From JBAZJN01 sp041651295 (GTDB lineage: Bacteria > Patescibacteriota > UBA1384 > XYA2-FULL-43-10 > CAINNR01), in NCBI GenBank assembly GCA_041651295.1, contig JBAZJN010000019.1, positions 1-18,409 of the forward strand: DNA of 18,409 nt. Direction: 5' to 3'. This document shows, piece by piece, positions 5,717-12,319 of the stretch (the stretch's first letter is position 1; every line of letters begins with the position of its first letter). The position numbers and the translations under genes are program-made. The notes below the pieces were generated by a model. The model was not told where the DNA came from, did no database searches, and saw nothing but the letters and a program-made list of their open reading frames with translations.

Positions 5717-6556
5717 TTATTTGAAAAATGTTACCCAAAGTACGGCTGCAATTACAACCGCTGAGGCGATTATATCACGCTTTCTTATGTACTCTTTAAA
5801 ATAAAAGGCGCTGAAAAAATAGACCAGAAGTGGACCCATGACCAAAATAATTGTCGTTTCGACAACACCCAACCGAACAAAGCCGTAAAACTTTAGAACC
5901 ATTTGTAGAACACCAAAACCAGCCGTTAATATCGTATAAGCAAAACATTTTGCCGGCATGTTAAGTAATTTGGGCCGCCAAATGATAAGAAATATCACCG
6001 ACATAATTGCGGTTCTGGCGAAATACAGGGCCGCGGGTGAAAAAACATCCAGCAATAGTTTGATGACAATTGATTCGGCCGACATAAAAATCATTGCTGT
6101 AACTATGACCCAAGTATTTTTGCTGATCTGAAGATGTTTTCGCCTGAAACGTGATGCAATAAGTGCCAGTGATGCGATGATGCCAGCGATGAATACAGGC
6201 ATATTGTGTTCTCCCGGCAGAAATATTTCGGAAAAAATTATCGTAAAGAGCGGCGAAAGCAGCATAATGAGCTCAAACTCATGAACTTCCGATTCCTGAA
6301 TGCCCCGATAATAAAGCGAATTCCAGATAATCGCGATTAACAGCATGGCAATGAAAATCGTAATGTATTTGGTAGTTAAAATTTCTTTCAAGTCTAAATG
6401 GCCGAAGTTCGGCAGTAAAAAGGCGGTAATTATCGCGATCCATATGAAAAGTAGCGGTACGAATCTTTTTACCGGCAGATTATACCGAGAGAGGACGACT
6501 TTATCGACGACGACTCCTCCAGCATATCCAATTGAAGCTAAAAAAGCTTGTAGCAA
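5717..6556 (-). CDS. EamA/DMT-family membrane transporter
   Basis: A 279-aa polytopic membrane protein with about ten hydrophobic segments in two repeated halves, the layout of EamA (drug/metabolite transporter) proteins. The second half starts near residue 145 (TWVIVTAMIFMSAESIVIKLL). It likely exports or imports a small metabolite; the substrate is unknown. The start is a TTG at 6554-6556 because GGAGGG lies only 3-4 nt before it and no ATG exists in the N-terminal part of the frame. It forms a two-gene unit with tatD and diverges from the short transcript at 6600-6760. Confidence 0.85.
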   Translation of the reverse strand: MLQAFLASIGYAGGVVVDKVVLSRYNLPVKRFVPLLFIWIAIITAFLLPNFGHLDLKEILTTKYITIFIAMLLIAIIWNSLYYRGIQESEVHEFELIMLLSPLFTIIFSEIFLPGEHNMPVFIAGIIASLALIASRFRRKHLQISKNTWVIVTAMIFMSAESIVIKLLLDVFSPAALYFARTAIMSVIFLIIWRPKLLNMPAKCFAYTILTAGFGVLQMVLKFYGFVRLGVVETTIILVMGPLLVYFFSAFYFKEYIRKRDIIASAVVIAAVLWVTFFK

Positions 6557-6571
6557 ATTCCCTCCAAACTA

Positions 6572-6599
6572 TTGACAAATGATTATTATTTGATATAAA
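6572..6599 (+). promoter_or_regulatory. Strong promoter of the 6600-6760 short transcript
   Basis: Consensus TTGACA (6572-6577), a 16-nt spacer, then TGA-TATAAA (6594-6599). This is the closest match to a sigma-70 consensus in the window, and it drives a transcript of only about 150 nt. Confidence 0.75.
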
Positions 6600-6612
6600 T
6601 GTATCAAGTGAC

Positions 6613-6711
6613 ATGGGACTGATCAGCCATGGCACTTCTATGCATCTACGCCCAATTCTACGCTACTACTCTACCTCTACACAGAAATCTACCATCTACG
6701 ACGGCAACTAG
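6613..6711 (+). CDS. Possible 32-aa peptide, or small RNA rich in CUAC
   Basis: The transcript between a strong promoter (6572-6599) and a strong terminator (6723-6759) contains one 32-codon frame starting MGLISHGTSMHL. It is rich in Tyr, Ser and Thr. The SD is poor (AAGTGAC directly before the ATG). The RNA between 6645 and 6705 contains the tetranucleotide CUAC at least seven times, with few chances to pair, so it may be an unstructured regulatory RNA instead. The TAG stop lies in the loop of the GACGGC/GCTGTC hairpin (6700-6716), as in the clearly coding neighbours, which favours a coding unit. I do not recognise either product. Confidence 0.4.
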   Translation: MGLISHGTSMHLRPILRYYSTSTQKSTIYDGN

Positions 6712-6759
6712 CTGTCACTACCCGCCGGAGCCGATACTAATTGGTTCCGGCGCTTTTTT
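6700..6759 (+). terminator. Stop-codon hairpin and intrinsic terminator of the short transcript
   Basis: GACGGC-AACTA-GCTGTC (6700-6716) has the TAG at the loop. It is followed by a 10-bp stem CGCCGGAGCC/GGTTCCGGCG (6723-6732 and 6743-6752, one G-U) and six T (6754-6759). The end of the T-tract supplies the TAA of the convergent metG. Confidence 0.9.
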
Positions 6760-8257
6760 ATTTATCTGGTTCAATTCTCGGGAACAACGGCTCCGGCTCT
6801 AAAGTTTCAAGTTGTTTTTTCATCTTTTGCACAGTCTCGGGCATAAATGGGAATAAACAAGGAACTAAAGAGTCAAGGGATTGAAGAACAAAACCCAAAA
6901 CCTCGGATAATTTCTCTTGGTTGGATTTTGCCAATTCCCATGGTTTATTCTCTTCGATATATTGATTTAATTTTGTAACTTCACCAGCAATTTCCTGCAA
7001 CGCTTGGTCAAACTTTAGTTCTTCGATCAGTTTGTTTGCCTTGTCATTCCGAACTCGTTTCGGAATCCCGCGAGATTCTGAATCAAGTTCAGGATGACAG
7101 CCATATTTATTCATCATCGAAATTGTTCTCTGGACTAAATTGCCGAGTCCATTCGATAGTTCTGATTGATAGCGTGCGGCGATTTTTTCTTCCGAGATGT
7201 CACCGTCCTCGCCAAATGGAAATTCACGCAGAAGAGCGTAACGGACAGCATCTGCACCGAATTTTTCAACCAATTTGTTCGGGTCAAGAACATTGCCGCG
7301 GGTTTTGCTCATTTTTTGTCCGCCAACAGTGAAAAATCCGTGGGCAAAAACCTTTTTCGGCAGAGGAAGATCAAGGGCCAAAAGCATTGCCGGCCAAATG
7401 ATCGCATGGAACCAAAGAATATCTTTGGCCATTAAATGAATGTCTGGAGGCCAAACGACGTAGTCGTCCCCACGCAGGCGGGGATCTTCTTTTAGCGGAT
7501 TCCCGTCTTCACGGGAATGACGATCAGAAAAATAGATAAATTCGGCTGAATAATAGTTAATTAGTGCGTCTATCCAAACATAAATCGTCTGAGTCTCATC
7601 CCCGGGGAAAGGAATCCCCCACTCAACTTTTTCTCTGGAGATTGAGACATCTTCAAGACCTTGTTTGATTTTGCCCAGAACCTCATTCTTTCTGGATAAT
7701 GGCTCAACTACAAGCTCTCCCCGCTCTATAACTCCGAGAAGATCTTTCTCCTTTGCAACCTTTGATAGCAAGAAAAAGTAATTCTCTTCCGAGTGCTCCT
7801 CCGGCTTGGTGCCATGATCCGGGCAGCAACCATCTACTAGTTCATCCGGAAGTAGAAACTTTTCACAAGCCGTGCAATAGAGCCCTGTATATTTTTTCTT
7901 TTCAATATAACCTTTTGTTTTGAGATCTAATATCAGCTTTTTGACTATTTCTTCATGCTTCGGATCTGTTGTCCGGAAAAACTCGGAATATTCAATATTC
8001 AGATTTTTCCAAGCTTCCTGAAATCTCGGTACCAACGAATCTGCAAAAACTTTTGGTTCGAGTCCAGCTTTTTTTGCAGCCTCGACAATTTTTGCTCCAT
8101 GCTCATCAACTCCGGTCAGAAAAAAAACGTCCTCGCCCTTAGCTTTGTAATAACGTGATAGAATATCGGCAGCGATAGTCGTGTAAGCATGGCCGACATG
8201 AGGGATGTCGTTAATGTAATAGATCGGAGTCGTAATATAGTATTTCTTTTTTTCCAT
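6758..8257 (-). CDS. metG: Methionyl-tRNA synthetase with two in-frame repeat insertions
   Basis: A class I synthetase charging tRNA-Met. The HIGH-type signature is HVGHAY (residues 20-25), and KMSKT is in GGQKMSKTRGN near residue 315. A zinc knuckle (YCTACEKF and GCCPDHG) lies near 130-155, giving the four-cysteine form. The anticodon-binding domain follows, with ENKPWELAK. Two repeats are inserted in frame: one in the catalytic domain after INYYSAEFIYF (reads DRHSREDGNPLKEDPRLRGDD), and one in the helical linker after MMNKYG (reads CHPELDSESRGIPKRVRND). Length is 499 aa. There is no SD. A -10-like TATAAC lies 10 nt before the ATG, so the mRNA is probably leaderless or nearly so. The C-terminal tRNA-binding extension is absent. 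Confidence 0.96.
   Translation of the reverse strand: MEKKKYYITTPIYYINDIPHVGHAYTTIAADILSRYYKAKGEDVFFLTGVDEHGAKIVEAAKKAGLEPKVFADSLVPRFQEAWKNLNIEYSEFFRTTDPKHEEIVKKLILDLKTKGYIEKKKYTGLYCTACEKFLLPDELVDGCCPDHGTKPEEHSEENYFFLLSKVAKEKDLLGVIERGELVVEPLSRKNEVLGKIKQGLEDVSISREKVEWGIPFPGDETQTIYVWIDALINYYSAEFIYFSDRHSREDGNPLKEDPRLRGDDYVVWPPDIHLMAKDILWFHAIIWPAMLLALDLPLPKKVFAHGFFTVGGQKMSKTRGNVLDPNKLVEKFGADAVRYALLREFPFGEDGDISEEKIAARYQSELSNGLGNLVQRTISMMNKYGCHPELDSESRGIPKRVRNDKANKLIEELKFDQALQEIAGEVTKLNQYIEENKPWELAKSNQEKLSEVLGFVLQSLDSLVPCLFPFMPETVQKMKKQLETLEPEPLFPRIEPDK
7042..7099. repeat. Palindromic element inside metG (linker copy)
   Basis: Termini are TGTCAT/ATGACA, 58 bp, with CCGAACTCGTTTCGG and GAATCAAGTTCAG-type inner stems. 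It is a distinct subfamily from the GCGGGAATC copies but has the same ends. Confidence 0.85.
7463..7521. repeat. Palindromic element inside metG (catalytic-domain copy)
   Basis: A 59-bp GCGGGGATC-type element, GTCGTCCCC...GGGAATGAC, with two GC-rich stems. It lies in the connective part of the catalytic domain between INYYSAEF and VWPPDIHLM. Confidence 0.85.
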
Positions 8258-8329
8258 AAATATAAAAGTTATATCCCCGTAGCTTTATGCGAAGTGGGAT
8301 GCTTTTAATTAGATACTAACAAATCAAGC
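8258..8329 (-). promoter_or_regulatory. metG upstream region with interrupted inverted repeat
   Basis: On the minus strand TATAAC (8273-8268) lies 10 nt before the metG ATG. Immediately upstream is an inverted repeat ATCCC (8273-8277)/GGGAT (8296-8300) with an inner CTT/AAG pair around TATGC. It would lie in the -10/-35 spacer and could be an operator. No T-box consensus is visible. No other gene is seen in this gap. Confidence 0.4.
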
Positions 8330-8358
8330 TAGCTTTCTCAATGGTTTAATGCTATAAC
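8330..8358 (+). promoter_or_regulatory. Promoter of the 42-aa membrane peptide gene
   Basis: Extended -10 TGC-TATAAC (8353-8358) with a weak TAGCTT at the -35 position, 17 nt upstream. The SD GGGAGG follows in the leader. Confidence 0.55.
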
Positions 8359-8389
8359 TTAGATTAACGACTGTTAGGGAGGCCAGAAG

Positions 8390-8518
8390 ATGATTGTCAT
8401 CATCTGTGTCGGAGTGCTGTTTCTGGTATTCATCGGCTCTTGCGGCATCGCTGCCGCCATTGTAGGCGGCAGAAGCGAGAAAACGCTCGATGACCTTCCC
8501 ACCCGGTCTCAAGCTTGA
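8390..8518 (+). CDS. Unknown 42-aa single-span membrane peptide
   Basis: Not recognised. The ATG at 8390 is preceded by GGGAGG at 7-nt spacing. Residues 2-26 form one hydrophobic segment (MIVIICVGVLFLVFIGSCGI, then AAAIVGG), followed by a charged tail that starts RSEKTLDDL. A small inner-membrane peptide with a cytoplasmic or extracellular tail is likely. A glycine-rich C-terminal half of the helix and one cysteine near its middle are the only special features. The last codons and the TGA are part of a perfect 24-bp palindrome that is the terminator. Codons are GC-richer than in rsmI next door. It has its own promoter and terminator, so it is a single-gene transcript convergent with rsmI. Confidence 0.7.
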   Translation: MIVIICVGVLFLVFIGSCGIAAAIVGGRSEKTLDDLPTRSQA

Positions 8519-8530
8519 GACCGGGTTTTT
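8502..8530 (+). terminator. Perfect palindromic terminator containing the stop codon
   Basis: CCCGGTCTC (8502-8510), loop AAGCTT, GAGACCGGG (8517-8525), then T5. The TGA stop is 8516-8518, straddling loop and stem. The final T residues begin the reverse-strand TAA of rsmI (8529-8531). Confidence 0.95.
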
Positions 8531-9197
8531 ATTTGAAGATCAGCACAAATTCACCTTTTATCTGATGATTTTCTAGGTCAGACAAAATGTCATCAATATT
8601 ACCATCCCAATATTCCTCGAATTTCTTTGTCATTTCGCGAGCAATAAAGACCTTCGTGTTTTCACCAAAATATTTTTTGATATCATTTAATGTTCTTTCC
8701 AACCGCGGCGCCGATTCATAAATAACAACCGGGACAGATAATTCGGCTAACTCTTTGAATTTGGTTTCTCTGCCTTTTTTCTTCGGTAAAAAACCGACAA
8801 AGTAAAACTCTTTTTCAACCATACCGCTGACGGAAACAGCTGCTGTTAATGCTGACGCTCCTGGGACAGGAAAAATTTTGACTCCCGCACCTCTAACCGT
8901 CTGGACCAGTTTCTGGCCCGGATCAGAAATCCCGGGCGTACCGTTGTCAGAGACATAAGCGACCGATTTTCCGGCTTTTAGCTCCCGGATGATAAAGCCG
9001 ATTTTTTCATCCGACGAATGTTGGTGAAGAGAAACCAGCTCTTTTTTGATATTTAGCTGATGAAAAAGTCCGCCGGCAACCCGCGTATCTTCGCAGGCAA
9101 CAAAATCGACGGTTGTGAGTATTTCAACCGCTCGTTTTGTAATATCGCCCATATTGCCAATTGGCGTCGCAATGATATAAAGAATGCCCTTGCTCAT
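8529..9197 (-). CDS. rsmI: 16S rRNA (cytidine1402-2'-O)-methyltransferase RsmI
   Basis: A tetrapyrrole-methylase-fold enzyme that methylates the ribose of C1402 in the decoding centre. Signatures are YIIATPIGNMGDIT at the N-terminus, CEDTR, the SAM-site SDNGTPGISDPG, VPGASALTAA and FVGFLPKKKG. At 222 aa it lacks the C-terminal extension found in many RsmI proteins, as is common in reduced genomes. There is no SD. A consensus extended -10, TGC-TATAAT, ends 9 nt before the ATG, so the message should be leaderless or carry a 1-3 nt leader. It is convergent with the membrane peptide gene, and its TAA uses that gene's terminator T-tract. No repeats are inserted. Confidence 0.95.
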   Translation of the reverse strand: MSKGILYIIATPIGNMGDITKRAVEILTTVDFVACEDTRVAGGLFHQLNIKKELVSLHQHSSDEKIGFIIRELKAGKSVAYVSDNGTPGISDPGQKLVQTVRGAGVKIFPVPGASALTAAVSVSGMVEKEFYFVGFLPKKKGRETKFKELAELSVPVVIYESAPRLERTLNDIKKYFGENTKVFIAREMTKKFEEYWDGNIDDILSDLENHQIKGEFVLIFK

Positions 9198-9206
9198 GAT
9201 GCCGGA

Positions 9207-9215
9207 ATTATAGCA
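9207..9215 (-). promoter_or_regulatory. Extended -10 (TGCTATAAT) of leaderless rsmI
   Basis: TGC-TATAAT on the minus strand, 9 nt from the ATG. On the other strand the same bases form TAGCAT, the weak -35 of the divergent 42-aa gene, so the two promoters overlap. Confidence 0.75.
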
Positions 9216-9239
9216 TTATTAATAAACTTTTGGTAGTAT
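9211..9239 (+). promoter_or_regulatory. Promoter of the 42-aa soluble peptide gene
   Basis: TGG-TAGTAT (9234-9239) extended -10, with TAGCAT (9211-9216) 17 nt upstream as a weak -35. It is divergent from and overlapping with the rsmI promoter. Confidence 0.5.
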
Positions 9240-9258
9240 CTTCTTTGAGGTGAGTGAC

Positions 9259-9387
9259 ATGGCCAAGGATCAGGATCACAGATTGCAGACATTGACTCAT
9301 CACTCCGCAGAGGACCCAGATCGAGTTCTGGACAAGTTCATCGCCGCGTACAAGAAGTGGCGGCAAAAACAACAAGCCGGCAAATGA
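9259..9387 (+). CDS. Unknown 42-aa helical charged peptide
   Basis: Not recognised. The ATG at 9259 has GAGGTG 6 nt upstream. The peptide begins MAKDQDHRLQTLTHHSAEDP and continues as a predicted amphipathic helix (DRVLDKFIAAYKKWRQKQQ), ending in a basic tail. No membrane segment is present. Such a short helical basic protein could bind RNA, DNA or a partner protein, but nothing in the sequence decides. The stop TGA lies in the loop of the terminator. It has its own promoter and is followed by another rightward gene with its own promoter. Confidence 0.65.
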   Translation: MAKDQDHRLQTLTHHSAEDPDRVLDKFIAAYKKWRQKQQAGK

Positions 9388-9400
9388 GTCGGCTTTTTTT
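9374..9400 (+). terminator. Terminator with stop codon in its loop
   Basis: AAGCCG (9374-9379)/CGGCTT (9390-9395), with the TGA (9385-9387) in the 10-nt loop. The stem runs into a T-tract to 9400. Confidence 0.9.
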
Positions 9401-9402
9401 AT

Positions 9403-9431
9403 TAGCAGAAAGTTGACTAATATGCTATCCT
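9403..9431 (+). promoter_or_regulatory. Promoter of the 95-aa gene
   Basis: Extended -10 TGC-TATCCT (9426-9431) with TAGCAG 17 nt upstream. A better -35-like TTGACT (9413-9418) is at the wrong spacing for this -10, so the assignment is tentative. Confidence 0.4.
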
Positions 9432-9457
9432 TTAGTCGCGTTTGTCGAGGTGTTATC

Positions 9458-9745
9458 ATGGCCTACACCTGGGAAGTACACGGGGACATTGACACGCTTG
9501 ATGGTTTCACGACTAAGGTGCGGGATGCCACGATTTGGATCCAGGATAACGGACGGCAGACTCCCGGAACGGTCGTCCGCACTTCGGATAATGCCAGCGA
9601 TTATCTCAACTTCTCTGTCTGCTTCTCCAGCCGCCAGAAGAGACAGTTGCGAGATCTCCTGATCTTCTCGCGCGGCAAAACCTACAAGATCAATGTCAAT
9701 TCGGCAATCAGGGACAAGCGCAACCAATCGGGGCCCTTAGCGTGA
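9458..9745 (+). CDS. Unknown 95-aa soluble protein
   Basis: Not recognised. The ATG at 9458 follows GAGGTG at 5-nt spacing. The N-terminal part is acidic and strand-rich (YTWEVHGDIDTLDGFTTKV, then IWIQDNG). The middle has TPGTVVRTSDNASDYLNFSV, and the C-terminal third is basic (SRQKRQLRDLLIFSRGKTY). It looks like a small alpha/beta fold with no membrane segment or catalytic motif I can name. It is GC-rich compared with the Nramp-like gene it faces. The TGA stop lies at the loop of the terminator. It is a single-gene transcript. Confidence 0.72.
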   Translation: MAYTWEVHGDIDTLDGFTTKVRDATIWIQDNGRQTPGTVVRTSDNASDYLNFSVCFSSRQKRQLRDLLIFSRGKTYKINVNSAIRDKRNQSGPLA

Positions 9746-9766
9746 ACTACGCGGGGCCAATTTTTT
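9732..9766 (+). terminator. Terminator with stop codon in its loop
   Basis: Outer stem GGCCC (9732-9736)/GGGCC (9754-9758) and inner stem GCGT (9740-9743)/ACGC (9749-9752). The TGA (9743-9745) is at the loop edge. The T-tract is 9761-9766, and its last bases begin the TAA of the convergent transporter gene. Confidence 0.88.
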
Positions 9767-11201
9767 ATCCCGTCATTAGGGTCCAAACGGTGGCAATACC
9801 GGCAATAATCATCAGAGCAGTTGCAATCCAGCCGACAACCTTACTGATCCAACCGTTGGATCGCTCACCCATCACTTTTTTGCTTGATGATAAAATCACA
9901 ATCAGAACTAAAACTACCGGGGCAACAACACCGTTGGCAATTGCCGAATAAACTAAGGTTTTCATCGCATTAAGGCCAAATAGATTCATTAGAACTCCAA
10001 TAATCAAAGAAATGATAATGATTCCATAGAAAGCGTAGGCCTGGCGAAGTTTGTAGTGCAGCCCTTGCTTCCAGCCAAAACTCTCGGCGATGGCGTAGGA
10101 TGAAGAACCGGCCAAAACCGGTATGCCGAGTGCACCAACACCGATGATACCGATAGCAAATAGCAGATAGGCATAATCACCTGCCAATGGCCGAAGTGCA
10201 GAGGCCGCTTGCGCCGCCGATTCAATATTCATAATTCCGGCTGCGTGAAGAGTTGCGCCGCAGGCGGCAACTATAAAGAACATCGCCAGATTTGAAAGGA
10301 ACATGCCGGACCAAACATCGATACGCATGTCGATAATATCGTCGTCGGCAACGGCATCGATTCGCGATTGAATGCTTTTTTCACCACTTTGAATTGATTC
10401 CTCAACCTCTTGGGATGTTTGCCAGAAGAAAAGATATGGCGAAATTGTTGTCCCCAGCGCACCGGTAACAATCAAAATTTGGTCGCGAGTAAATGAGAAT
10501 GACGGTTTGACAGTTGCCAAAAGAATTTCATGCCAGTTAATACCTTTTATTAACAGCGTCGAAAGCACATAGGAGAACAAAACTAATGCCAACCATTTAA
10601 GATATTTGGCATAGCGGTCGTATGACATAAAAACCTGCATAATCATAATCACGGCAGCGACCACGATAATTAAGAAAAAATAATCAAGTTGCGGCCAAAA
10701 TAACCGCAACGCTTCACTCATCGCTCCAAGGTCGGCGCCGATATTGAAGGTATTGGCGGCAAAAAGCAAAATTGTGCAAATGATGAGCACCCAGCGCGGA
10801 AAGAAGCGTTTGATATTACCGGCAAGTCCGCGACCGGTAACCAAACCAATCCGAGCACACATTTCTTGAACCACCGCCATCAACGGGAAAGTAAAGGGCG
10901 CCAACCAAAGAAATTTATAACCGTAACCGGCGCCGGTTTGCGAGTAGGTGCCGATTCCTGAAGGATCGTCGTCCGAAGCACCGGTTGTCAAACCGGGACC
11001 GAGCATTCGCCAATAATCCTGCAATTTGCGGACCGGTTTATCAACTGCTTTTTCAATCGTTTTTGATACTTCAATTGTTTCGTCCAAAACCTTGGCCGGA
11101 GTTTCTACCATCTTTTCAACTATAGATTCCTCCTTGCGACCAGTAGGGTTCTCTTCGATATTAATTTTTTTGTGAACTTCGTCGTGTTCCTTCTCCGTCA
11201 T
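9765..11201 (-). CDS. Nramp-related divalent metal transporter with non-canonical metal site
   Basis: A polytopic membrane protein of the Nramp/SLC11 family: a long charged N-terminal tail (~60 aa, coiled-coil-like, with VEKMVETPAKVLDETIEV), then GPGLTTGASDDDPSGIGTY (TM1), about eleven membrane segments and the TM6 stretch GALGTTISPYLFFWQ. In canonical Mn/Fe Nramps TM1 carries DPGN and TM6 carries a methionine in a MPH motif. Here these read DPSG and TISPY, so the Asn and Met ligands are missing. It therefore belongs to the Nramp-related group and may carry another ion, such as Mg. The ATG at 11201 is chosen for its AGGAGGG SD. It overlaps the end of ksgA by 41 bp in another frame. Confidence 0.88.
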   Translation of the reverse strand: MTEKEHDEVHKKINIEENPTGRKEESIVEKMVETPAKVLDETIEVSKTIEKAVDKPVRKLQDYWRMLGPGLTTGASDDDPSGIGTYSQTGAGYGYKFLWLAPFTFPLMAVVQEMCARIGLVTGRGLAGNIKRFFPRWVLIICTILLFAANTFNIGADLGAMSEALRLFWPQLDYFFLIIVVAAVIMIMQVFMSYDRYAKYLKWLALVLFSYVLSTLLIKGINWHEILLATVKPSFSFTRDQILIVTGALGTTISPYLFFWQTSQEVEESIQSGEKSIQSRIDAVADDDIIDMRIDVWSGMFLSNLAMFFIVAACGATLHAAGIMNIESAAQAASALRPLAGDYAYLLFAIGIIGVGALGIPVLAGSSSYAIAESFGWKQGLHYKLRQAYAFYGIIIISLIIGVLMNLFGLNAMKTLVYSAIANGVVAPVVLVLIVILSSSKKVMGERSNGWISKVVGWIATALMIIAGIATVWTLMTG

Positions 11202-12066
11202 TTCCCTCCTTGATAACTTTATACAATGACAACCAATTAGCAACACTCAAATCCTCGGCTCTGATTTTGGCATCCAGACCTGTTTTCCTTATTATATCAG
11301 CCGCAATTGATTTTTCGATATGTAGACCGGCCGCCAAATTATTTTCCAACGTTTTTCGCCTAGCTGCAAAACCAAATTTGACAAGACGAAAATATGATTT
11401 TTCGTCAGCTGCTAGCTTCTGGCTTTTCGCTGTTAGCTTAATGATCGCCGAGTCCACCTTTGGCACCGGGAAAAAAGACTCTGCCTTAACCAGATCGACA
11501 ATTTCAGCCTCGGCATAAAATTGAACTGATATGGAAAGTAACGACATATCGCCCGGTTTTGCAACAATTCTTTCGGCAACCTCTTTTTGAACCATCAAAA
11601 CCATCAACTCCGGTTTGTGTTCAGTCTCTAGGAACTTTCTAATAATTGGCGAAGTAATATTGTATGGAATATTTGCCACAACTTTATATGGTTTATCGCC
11701 TATTAATTCTTCAATATTCACTTTGAGCGCATCATCATTAATTACTCTTAATTTCTCATTGTTAAATTGTTGAATTGTTGAATTGCTTCCCCGATCCGAC
11801 AACAATTGAGCAATTGAGCAATTGAGCAATCCCGCCAATTTATCATCCCGCTCTATTGTCACTATTTCACCCGCTCTTTTTAATAGTTCTGCGGTGAGAG
11901 TGCCTAGTCCCGGACCGATTTCCAAGATAGTATCGGATGGTTTGATATCAGCAGCCTCGATTATTTTTCCTAGCACATCATTATCAACCAAAAAATTTTG
12001 GCCCATTGTCCTCTTGGCCCAAATTTCATTCGCCCGAAGAAATTGGATTAGTTCGGTTTTGTTCAC
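11161..12066 (-). CDS. ksgA: 16S rRNA (adenine1518/1519-N6)-dimethyltransferase KsgA
   Basis: Dimethylates A1518 and A1519 of 16S rRNA in late 30S maturation. Signatures are TMGQNFLVD near residue 20, the SAM loop LEIGPGLGTLTAELL, ANIPYNITSPI (motif IV, NIPY) and FFPVPKVDSAI. The start is GTG at 12064-12066. The AGGAG before it is only 1 nt away, but a -10 box (TAAATT) lies 6 nt upstream with TTGCTA 17 nt further, so a leaderless message starting at the GTG is likely. Two 8-bp periodic repeats encode an in-frame insertion around residues 80-103. The C-terminal tail (about 15 aa after LSLYKVIK) overlaps the transporter gene and is probably not conserved. Confidence 0.95.
   Translation of the reverse strand: MNKTELIQFLRANEIWAKRTMGQNFLVDNDVLGKIIEAADIKPSDTILEIGPGLGTLTAELLKRAGEIVTIERDDKLAGLLNCSIAQLLSDRGSNSTIQQFNNEKLRVINDDALKVNIEELIGDKPYKVVANIPYNITSPIIRKFLETEHKPELMVLMVQKEVAERIVAKPGDMSLLSISVQFYAEAEIVDLVKAESFFPVPKVDSAIIKLTAKSQKLAADEKSYFRLVKFGFAARRKTLENNLAAGLHIEKSIAADIIRKTGLDAKIRAEDLSVANWLSLYKVIKEGNDGEGTRRSSQKN
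11759..11830. repeat. Two 8-bp periodic repeat blocks inside ksgA
   Basis: TTGTTAAA, TTGTTGAA, TTGTTGAA, TTGCTTCC (11759-11790), then after a 12-bp gap CAATTGAG three times plus CAAT (11803-11830). The period is 8 rather than 7. The blocks encode an Asn/Gln/Leu-rich insert in KsgA. Confidence 0.85.
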
Positions 12067-12072
12067 ACTCCT

Positions 12073-12101
12073 AATTTAGCTTGATTTGCCAATTTTAGCA
12101 A
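12073..12101 (-). promoter_or_regulatory. ksgA promoter placing the transcript start at the GTG
   Basis: TTGCTA (12101-12096), 17-nt spacer, TAAATT (12078-12073), then 6 nt to the GTG. It directly abuts the T-tract of the upstream terminator. Confidence 0.7.
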
Positions 12102-12127
12102 TAAAAAAGGCCTGGCGTTTAGCCAGG
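12102..12127 (-). terminator. Terminator with stop codon in its loop
   Basis: On the minus strand CCTGGC-TAAAC-GCCAGG (12127-12111), then CC and a T-tract. The TAA stop of the 66-aa membrane protein (12119-12121) is in the loop. Confidence 0.92.
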
Positions 12128-12319
12128 ACCATGCCGAGGCAACAATAACCAAGCCACAAAGCGAATGACCAACAGGCCACCAGCGATCCCGAAAAAGAAG
12201 TTGCGATTGCCCTCTGCTTCATCCCACCCCTTGTGAATCATCAGCCACCAGCACCCTCCGCCAGCGCCAGCTGACAGCAGAATCAGCGTGTTCAACAACC
12301 AGATAAGTGCTGCAACCAT
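12119..12319 (-). CDS. Unknown 66-aa membrane protein with two spans
   Basis: Not recognised. Two hydrophobic segments (about residues 3-28, ALIWLLNTLILLSAGAGGG..., and 42-60, FFFGIAGGLLVIRFVAWLLL) are joined by a charged loop, KGWDEAEGNRN. Both termini probably face the same side. The ATG at 12319 is preceded by GGAGG at about 8 nt. It overlaps the stop of the nucleotidyltransferase gene by one base (TGATG), so the two genes are co-transcribed and translationally coupled. The stop lies in the terminator loop. High GC matches its operon partner. Confidence 0.75.
   Translation of the reverse strand: MVAALIWLLNTLILLSAGAGGGCWWLMIHKGWDEAEGNRNFFFGIAGGLLVIRFVAWLLLPRHGPG

Noticed and set aside
7036..7435. 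Plus-strand frames inside metG
   Set aside because: They are shadow frames of a clear synthetase gene, partly created by the palindromic repeat.
8258..8329. T-box riboswitch upstream of metG
   Set aside because: No T-box sequence or stem I/antiterminator layout is visible, and the predicted transcript starts only about 3 nt before the ATG.
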